From IMG/VR virus record IMGVR_UViG_3300028536_000014, positions 124,001 to 188,000 of that record: a stretch of DNA of 64,000 nucleotides; one strand, written 5' to 3'. Under the pieces are notes generated by a model that made no database searches, had not been told where the DNA came from, and saw only the letters and a program-made list of their open reading frames with translations. Source of the DNA: a virus. A program made the position numbers and the translations under genes. Each line of letters opens with the position of its first letter. Within the stretch, counting starts at the first letter, position 1. Positions 59,175 through 64,000 of the stretch are shown here, one piece after another.

Positions 59175-60640
59175 TTCCCTTTCCTCAAAAATTGCTTCTT
59201 AACGGTTTTGTGGTCGTCTTCCATCCAGTATGGACAATAGTTACCAGCTGACATTTCAAGCAAGTCTAATGAACTGAGATAGTAATCTCCAACACTTTCA
59301 TTACTATATGTCCACCACCCTCGTGTGTTTTCAAGAATAAAATCAACGTCATAACCCTGTGCTTTAAGTCCAGTATAAAGTGCATCAGCTGTCATCAATT
59401 TCTCACCGATATAAGGTTTCTGAAACTGATACATCTGAGCCAGTTCTGAAGTGATATTCAAAGCACGACGTAGTTTTCTTGATTCATCGATCTTCTGTCG
59501 AACTGTTGTTCTTTGAAGTGTTTCTTCAGGAAATAGAAATAATCGATAGGTTCGATCGTTTCCATCAAATCCAAAAGATTCATAATCCTTCAGTAAGTTG
59601 AATTCAGTGAGAGAGGGCAGAACACCTTCCGACTGAGATACCACGATATCCAATTTGAACCCATTCGGACCCGCGTTACCACGGATGTGTTGGAGAGAAA
59701 CAAGATTAAGGTCAGTATCACCAACCACTGCCTGACCTTGTAACTTAGGGAATTTTGGTGTTTTGTCATCTTTATTCCAAAGCAAACCACAATTTGTAAC
59801 AAGCCATAAATTGTGTTGTTGATAGAGAAACTGTCCAGTAACACCTTTAATCTTGGTGTCGGTATTCAGGAATTGAAGTTGCTTCTTAGGAGGGGCTTGA
59901 CCTGGACCTGATGACATGGTGTTATTAGCACCAATATGAGCTGTTGCCAGAATATAATGTTTAGAAGCTGCTCCTAGAGAAGGAAGTTCATGAAGCATTT
60001 GGGCTTTACCTAAACCTTCTCTCATAAATAAATGAGAACCAGATGAATCACCGATATTGTTTTTATCCATTATATCAGCAGCTGCATTAATATGCATGGC
60101 AGAGATACTATCTAACTCGCTGAAAGTTGGAACCAATTCTGTAGCACGTTTACCTTCTTTGTTATTGAAAGGTAAATTAACTTGGAACTGTTTAGCATTC
60201 TTTCGTTTGTCATGCATGAATTCGCGAAGCTTTGAGTACCACTCATCGGCTAAATAAGCAGATGAATCTGAAATAACCCAAGATCCTTCATCAATAAGAT
60301 CGATATTACTGAATTGAGGAAATTGACACATAAATTTCTTTAACCACTGAGTATGAATATTCGTTTCACTATCATACGTCGAACAAGAGGTTTCAGTAGC
60401 AGTCCAAATTTTAGCCATCGCACTCAGGAGCTGATAATGTAAGATAGTAGACTTGTACATCTTACCAGGCCCAACAATGGCCGTTAATGGACCCAAACCA
60501 CCCATCAGAACCCATTCACCGTAAATGCCACGAACCCAATATCCTGTTGGAATATCAAGTGTAGCGCCAATGTTAATCAACGTCTTATGCTGATCAATTG
60601 GTTTAAACCCTGGCTTCAGAATCATTTTTATTTTTCTCAT
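59171..60640 (-). CDS. RecA-like recombinase (UvsX-like), 489 aa
   Basis: A RecA/UvsX/DnaB-fold ATPase: Walker A GPGKMYKST at 57-65, then a helix (ILHYQLLSAM), and a later acidic Walker B-type strand (NIDLIDEGSWVISD near 118-131). In phiKZ the gene in this slot (gp152) is called UvsX-like. Such proteins form filaments on single-stranded DNA for strand exchange and recombination-dependent replication; DnaB-type helicase is the alternative for this fold, and I cannot exclude it. Start choice (60640 or the ATG five codons on) is uncertain because neither has a good Shine-Dalgarno. It begins a divergent pair with the inner head protein gene. Confidence 0.75.
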   Translation of the reverse strand: MRKIKMILKPGFKPIDQHKTLINIGATLDIPTGYWVRGIYGEWVLMGGLGPLTAIVGPGKMYKSTILHYQLLSAMAKIWTATETSCSTYDSETNIHTQWLKKFMCQFPQFSNIDLIDEGSWVISDSSAYLADEWYSKLREFMHDKRKNAKQFQVNLPFNNKEGKRATELVPTFSELDSISAMHINAAADIMDKNNIGDSSGSHLFMREGLGKAQMLHELPSLGAASKHYILATAHIGANNTMSSGPGQAPPKKQLQFLNTDTKIKGVTGQFLYQQHNLWLVTNCGLLWNKDDKTPKFPKLQGQAVVGDTDLNLVSLQHIRGNAGPNGFKLDIVVSQSEGVLPSLTEFNLLKDYESFGFDGNDRTYRLFLFPEETLQRTTVRQKIDESRKLRRALNITSELAQMYQFQKPYIGEKLMTADALYTGLKAQGYDVDFILENTRGWWTYSNESVGDYYLSSLDLLEMSAGNYCPYWMEDDHKTVKKQFLRKGK

Positions 60641-60675
60641 ATAAGCGAACCATGCGCTATTTGATGAGTAGCGTT

Positions 60676-60694
60676 ATAGGTTTTTTAAACCTAT
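60676..60694. promoter_or_regulatory. 8-bp palindrome in a divergent promoter region
   Basis: ATAGGTTT-TTT-AAACCTAT, centred in the 83-base divergent region between the recombinase and inner head protein starts, with a smaller CGCTA/TAGCG pair beside it (60655-60673). It could be an operator or a short hairpin; no evidence beyond symmetry. Confidence 0.35.
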
Positions 60695-60723
60695 TCATAA
60701 ATTAAAAACCAGGAATTATATCC

Positions 60724-61581
60724 ATGAAATTTTATAAGCTTGCTTTAGAGAATAGCGCAACTTGTTTTACGGAAGCGCAGTTCATGAATGAGCTAGCTCT
60801 TGAATCGACGATGGCTACCAATGTCATTGACTTCTTTCGTAGAAGTCTTCCCATTATGACGAACGAGTTGAAAGACTACGTTAGTCATTTCAGAACACCG
60901 GATCAAGAGATCGATCTCACTGCAATCGATTCAAATTACGCAACATCCGAAAGACATAAACTTGAACGTTACTATACGAGTTGGAGGGAGGTTCTCGTTC
61001 AAGTTCCAGAAGGCTTTAAGAAGGGAGAGTTTCTTCCTTACGTTATGGCTCTCAACAGTATTGGTTCCAATCTGTTTGAACAAACTAACAAACTGATCTC
61101 GGAGTATCGATTTGCTCTCTCGTCTATTATCAGCAATAAAGAACAGCGTACATCTCTTAAAGATCTTTCTTACAATTATGAAGGGATTACCTCCGCTCGA
61201 TCCGAATTGGAAGAAAGAATCGCTTCCTTCTTTGAGTCAACAACGACTTCTCGCTACAGACTTATCGACGTCCTCCCTCGATATTCCGATAGCAAAAGAC
61301 TCATCGGAGAAACCAAACAACTCGCCAGACTCGTTAGCATCAAACAGTTAACGCAAATTAAAACACTTGTTAATGAGACTGTTAGTGTCTTGATGGTTTT
61401 AGAAAATCAAATTACCAAAGGTGATATGAGTGATATTTCTCCACAAGTCGTGAAGAATATAGCTCAAGGCGCTTATGAACTGGCCAAATATATCGACAGT
61501 ATAGCAGTCTTCTATTATGCAGGTGTTAGTATTATCACTTGCGTGAATCTTCTTTTTGATAAAATAAAAGATTTTGAATAA
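60724..61581 (+). CDS. Inner head protein, 285 aa
   Basis: A 285-residue helical protein. The N-terminal segment has two ALE sites followed by N/S (ALEN at 7-10, ALES at 25-28), the same small-x-Glu pattern as in the inner head protein at 31123 and the cleavage specificity of phiKZ's protease gp175. The position, between recombinase and RNase H genes, matches phiKZ gp153, which I recall as an inner head protein. The mature chain would start after residue 27. Near the end is a hydrophobic stretch (IAVFYYAGVSIITCVNLLF). Confidence 0.66.
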   Translation: MKFYKLALENSATCFTEAQFMNELALESTMATNVIDFFRRSLPIMTNELKDYVSHFRTPDQEIDLTAIDSNYATSERHKLERYYTSWREVLVQVPEGFKKGEFLPYVMALNSIGSNLFEQTNKLISEYRFALSSIISNKEQRTSLKDLSYNYEGITSARSELEERIASFFESTTTSRYRLIDVLPRYSDSKRLIGETKQLARLVSIKQLTQIKTLVNETVSVLMVLENQITKGDMSDISPQVVKNIAQGAYELAKYIDSIAVFYYAGVSIITCVNLLFDKIKDFE

Positions 61582-61590
61582 TTACACATC

Positions 61591-61628
61591 ACACTCCATA
61601 CTCCTGGATATCCAGGAGTATGGAGTGT
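61591..61628. terminator. 17-bp perfect hairpin between convergent genes
   Basis: Perfect 17-bp inverted repeat (ACACTCCATACTCCTGG and complement, 4-base loop) between stops at 61581 and 61635. Confidence 0.68.
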
Positions 61629-61634
61629 TATTAT

Positions 61635-62141
61635 TCAGATCAAACAGGAATTGAAACGTTTATTAAACAATTCAGTTAAACATTGCATCAAATCATTTTT
61701 GATGAAAGAAGTTGGTGCATATACAATCCATTCTGGTGTTTTACGAATGAAGAAGTTGCATATTTGTTCCAATTCTTTTTCATTGATTTCACAAACATCA
61801 AGATTAGTGACATCAATAACTTTGTCATCTAAAATGATTTGTTCTTTCAAGATGGATTTCCAAATCATATTTCGCATGAACTTAGGAATCCAATAACTTT
61901 GACCTTTATAGGTCATTTTCAAAAGATTGTTAATCTTCTCGAACAAGATGAAATCAGGCTTATCTGTGAAACTAGTAAGCGCGATGATACTTGCAATATA
62001 CAGAACCCGTTTCCACTTCCTTGGCATGTTAGGTGCAAATTCCGTTTTAAACCAATACGCAAGCCAACGCGTGATTGGATTCTGGATCGGTTCATTTAAG
62101 TACCGATAAGCTCCAGAAATTTTTTCGGGAAATGTAGTCAT
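61635..62141 (-). CDS. Hypothetical protein, 168 aa
   Basis: I choose ATG 62141 (MTTFPEKISGAYRYL), with GGAG eight bases upstream, over ATG 62183, which has no Shine-Dalgarno; 14 more residues would be added if the longer form is used. The protein is basic in its middle, with a hydrophobic stretch (WKRVLYIASIIALTSF) that could be a membrane helix. It follows the RNase H gene by 63 bases and belongs with it. Unknown family; phiKZ gp154 slot. Confidence 0.65.
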   Translation of the reverse strand: MTTFPEKISGAYRYLNEPIQNPITRWLAYWFKTEFAPNMPRKWKRVLYIASIIALTSFTDKPDFILFEKINNLLKMTYKGQSYWIPKFMRNMIWKSILKEQIILDDKVIDVTNLDVCEINEKELEQICNFFIRKTPEWIVYAPTSFIKNDLMQCLTELFNKRFNSCLI

Positions 62142-62204
62142 TACGACAACTCCAAATTTGTAAAAGGAGGAAGAAGTACTCATTTAATATTAGGATTTTT
62201 TTTT

Positions 62205-63695
62205 CTAGGAAGGAAGAACGATCTGATTGGCAAAGTAGTTAGACCATATTCCAACTCCGAAGTTTGATTGGATAATAGTCGAATATTTCATAATTCCTCC
62301 ATCTATCCAGGTTAGAAGATAAATCATTGGAATTGCATCTTCCAAATATTTAAGATTGTTTCGTGGAAGACAATCAAATCCCAACATGTAAGGGACACGA
62401 ACAGGTATCATCTTTTCACGATGTTCAATTTCGATGTCTAACGAAAGGTTTTTAAATCCTACGATAAAATCAGGAAGTAGTTCATGTTTGATTTTACCTT
62501 TCTTATCTGTTGTGATATTGAAGAATTTGTCTGTAATATCGTGGACTGTGATCTTCATTGCACCAACTAACCAATGAAGATCAACGTCACGTTCTTTAAA
62601 CCCTATTAACATTTCTTCAAGAAATGCAAAATGTTCCAACGCACGAAGTGAAAGCCCTGCAGGGTTCATTTCCAATGTCAGTGGTTTCTTATCCACTAAG
62701 TAAAGTGAAGCATCTCGCTTCTGACCATACATAGCGTAAGGACCGTATTTATATAGCCACGGATAGACCTGTTTGCTATAAACAGAATCCAGTTTCATTA
62801 ACGCAATAACGTTAATGCCGTTAGAATGTTGATATTGTTTCTTTTTGATTTCCTCAATAACTTGATCAGGTTCGTTAAGATAAATAACTGAATACCCCAT
62901 TGAAGCAGAAGGTTTACCGATAATAAAATCAGTATCTGAGGAAATTGCGAGATGATAAATACCGGCTTGGTTATATTCTGGTAGTGAATTAAAATAAAGT
63001 CTAGAGAAAGCGATATAAGGATTACGATCTGGCTCAGATTTCCAATAACCTTTTGCTACAGATGTTTCGATTGAAGTAATGATTTTTCGTTCTTGACTAT
63101 GGTTCATACCGATGCCTGCTAAGATATCGGCACGTTCATTACCCAAATGACCATCATGGCTTCTGATCCAATAAATTTGGATATCAACTCCAGTTTGACG
63201 GAGTGTTTTGAGAAGATTATAAGTCTTCTCTAACAATTCACGATTACCTACAGGTGAACCATCTGCTTTTAACCAATTGTTCTTTTCCCACCGTTTACAC
63301 CATTCTGTCATTGAAGTTCTTAAATATTCGCTATCTGTATAAACACGAACAACTTGAAGTTTGTAATCTTCGAGAAACTTTAGAAGGTGATAAAGTCCTT
63401 GGATCTCAGCAACGTTATTCGTCATCAATTCAGAATGAGAACCAAAACCGTCTACGTATTCGGTTGGTATAACACATTGAGCATGTTGTGGAAGTTCGTG
63501 TGCGATATTGACATAACCATGAGTGGTATGCTTAAATGATTCAACAACCACAGCTTTGCTGACCACCTCCTGATAAAAATAACCATGAATACCCCAGCCG
63601 ATATAACCAGGATTATGGGGTCTGCATGATCCATCTACGTAGAAGACACCCGATTGAGTTACAAGTTTGCTATGACTCTCTGTTGATTTACTCAT
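62205..63695 (-). CDS. RNase HI domain protein with large C-terminal extension, 496 aa
   Basis: The N-terminal 200 residues are an RNase HI domain with all four catalytic acids: D21 (FYVDGSCRP), E97 (TNNVAEIQGL), D121 (RVYTDSEYL) and D191 (GNERADILAG, preceded by the H-x-G-H loop). It would cut RNA in RNA-DNA hybrids, for example primers or R-loops in replication. The remaining 295 residues are unrecognised and make the protein far longer than stand-alone RNase HI (about 150). The slot equals phiKZ gp155, annotated RNase H as I recall. The ATG overlaps the upstream stop (TAATG). Confidence 0.85.
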   Translation of the reverse strand: MSKSTESHSKLVTQSGVFYVDGSCRPHNPGYIGWGIHGYFYQEVVSKAVVVESFKHTTHGYVNIAHELPQHAQCVIPTEYVDGFGSHSELMTNNVAEIQGLYHLLKFLEDYKLQVVRVYTDSEYLRTSMTEWCKRWEKNNWLKADGSPVGNRELLEKTYNLLKTLRQTGVDIQIYWIRSHDGHLGNERADILAGIGMNHSQERKIITSIETSVAKGYWKSEPDRNPYIAFSRLYFNSLPEYNQAGIYHLAISSDTDFIIGKPSASMGYSVIYLNEPDQVIEEIKKKQYQHSNGINVIALMKLDSVYSKQVYPWLYKYGPYAMYGQKRDASLYLVDKKPLTLEMNPAGLSLRALEHFAFLEEMLIGFKERDVDLHWLVGAMKITVHDITDKFFNITTDKKGKIKHELLPDFIVGFKNLSLDIEIEHREKMIPVRVPYMLGFDCLPRNNLKYLEDAIPMIYLLTWIDGGIMKYSTIIQSNFGVGIWSNYFANQIVLPS

Positions 63696-64000
63696 TACTG
63701 AATCGGTTTTGATGGCGGATGGAGTTCATTCTGACTAATTCCTGTAGGTGTCTGTGGTACAGCAGGAGGAGTACAAGTTTTCAATTGTTTTTCTTGCGTG
63801 ATTATAATCACTTCTTGTTCTTTAACTTTCTTGTAAAGAAAAAGTGTTCGATTACTTAAAAAGGAACTTAAAGAAATCAAACATACGAATAATAGAAAGA
63901 TCGTAAACTTCCGAGTATTAAAAGAACTGTGTTTAAAATCTGATTCTTCTTTATTATCAAAAAACAGATCTTTAAAGAAATCAACAATGATCGCTAGACG
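63695..64000 (-). CDS. Partial membrane protein (5' end off window)
   Basis: An open frame continues from beyond the right edge to the stop at 63695. The visible 101 residues have a charged cytoplasmic-type start, one membrane helix (KFTIFLLFVCLISLSSFL), a coil-like stretch (YKKVKEQEVIIITQEKQLK) and a Pro/Thr-rich end (CTPPAVPQTPTG). No stop or confident start appears in the window; an internal TTG at 63880 is not needed. The arrangement of helix then coil resembles an i-spanin-like or anchor protein but that is only a layout comparison. It is coupled to the RNase H gene. Confidence 0.6.
   Translation of the reverse strand, partial: RLAIIVDFFKDLFFDNKEESDFKHSSFNTRKFTIFLLFVCLISLSSFLSNRTLFLYKKVKEQEVIIITQEKQLKTCTPPAVPQTPTGISQNELHPPSKPIQ

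Noticed and set aside
1-64000. tRNA genes, CRISPR arrays, insertion sequences, integrase
   Set aside because: No cloverleaf-like sequences, regularly spaced repeats, transposase or recombinase signatures were seen by eye; weak tRNAs could be missed without a covariance search.

Overview
The window is a 64 kb stretch of a large myovirus genome of the phiKZ type (a jumbo phage of the kind that builds a proteinaceous nucleus in Gram-negative hosts). Four diagnostic genes support this: a PhuZ-type phage tubulin, multisubunit RNA polymerase beta and beta-prime pieces next to a giant virion murein hydrolase, a T4 gp21/phiKZ gp175-type prohead protease, and a RecA-like recombinase near an RNase H gene. 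Gene order echoes what I recall of phiKZ in three blocks: terminase-sheath-tube (gp25-gp30), protease-RNAP-lysin (gp175-gp181), and RNAP fragment-recombinase-inner head protein-RNase H (gp149-gp155). These gp numbers are from memory and were not searched. The shell protein ChmA and the second half of beta-prime are not in the window. No tRNA, CRISPR array or bacterial core gene is seen. Base composition is AT-rich overall, with GC-richer genes in the sheath/tube pair and a few others.

Layout. 1-3.4 kb: minus-strand cluster of unknown small genes, a WYL-like protein and phuZ. 3.8-9.2 kb: plus-strand genes ending in the large terminase, which carries a mini-intein. 9.2-10.8 kb: small membrane proteins and an unknown GC-richer protein, minus strand. 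11.2-18.2 kb: virion proteins, tail sheath and tail tube. 18.3-21.4 kb: accessory region of small membrane proteins and two cREC-like receiver-domain paralogues. 21.5-25.4 kb: C-terminal half of a family B DNA polymerase, a Nudix hydrolase and a Ser/Thr-tailed protein. 25.6-31.1 kb: virion protein, long tail fibre/adhesin and a glycosyltransferase-like gene. 31.1-42.0 kb: one minus-strand block with an inner head protein, the prohead protease, structural genes, RNAP beta interrupted by a group I intron, and RNAP beta-prime N-terminal half. 42.1-52.3 kb: a 2233-residue virion lysin, a baseplate-like protein and another virion protein. 52.4-64 kb: a GC-richer 612-residue protein, several unknown genes, the RNAP beta C-terminal fragment, RecA-like recombinase, inner head protein and RNase H fusion.

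How it works together: the tubulin, replication genes (DNA polymerase, recombinase, RNase H, Nudix) and RNAP genes serve infection; the terminase, protease, inner head, sheath, tube, fibre and lysin genes build particles. Many convergent gene pairs are separated by long perfect hairpins, and a recurring motif (minus strand ATATACTyTAtnTGAG) sits upstream of several minus-strand genes and is the best promoter candidate.

The most notable items are a group I intron inside RNAP beta at the conserved HDD/NR site, a mini-intein directly after the catalytic HDD motif of the terminase nuclease, an internal peptidase S74-like motif in the giant lysin, and the cREC/membrane-protein operon. The intron and intein both lack a homing endonuclease.
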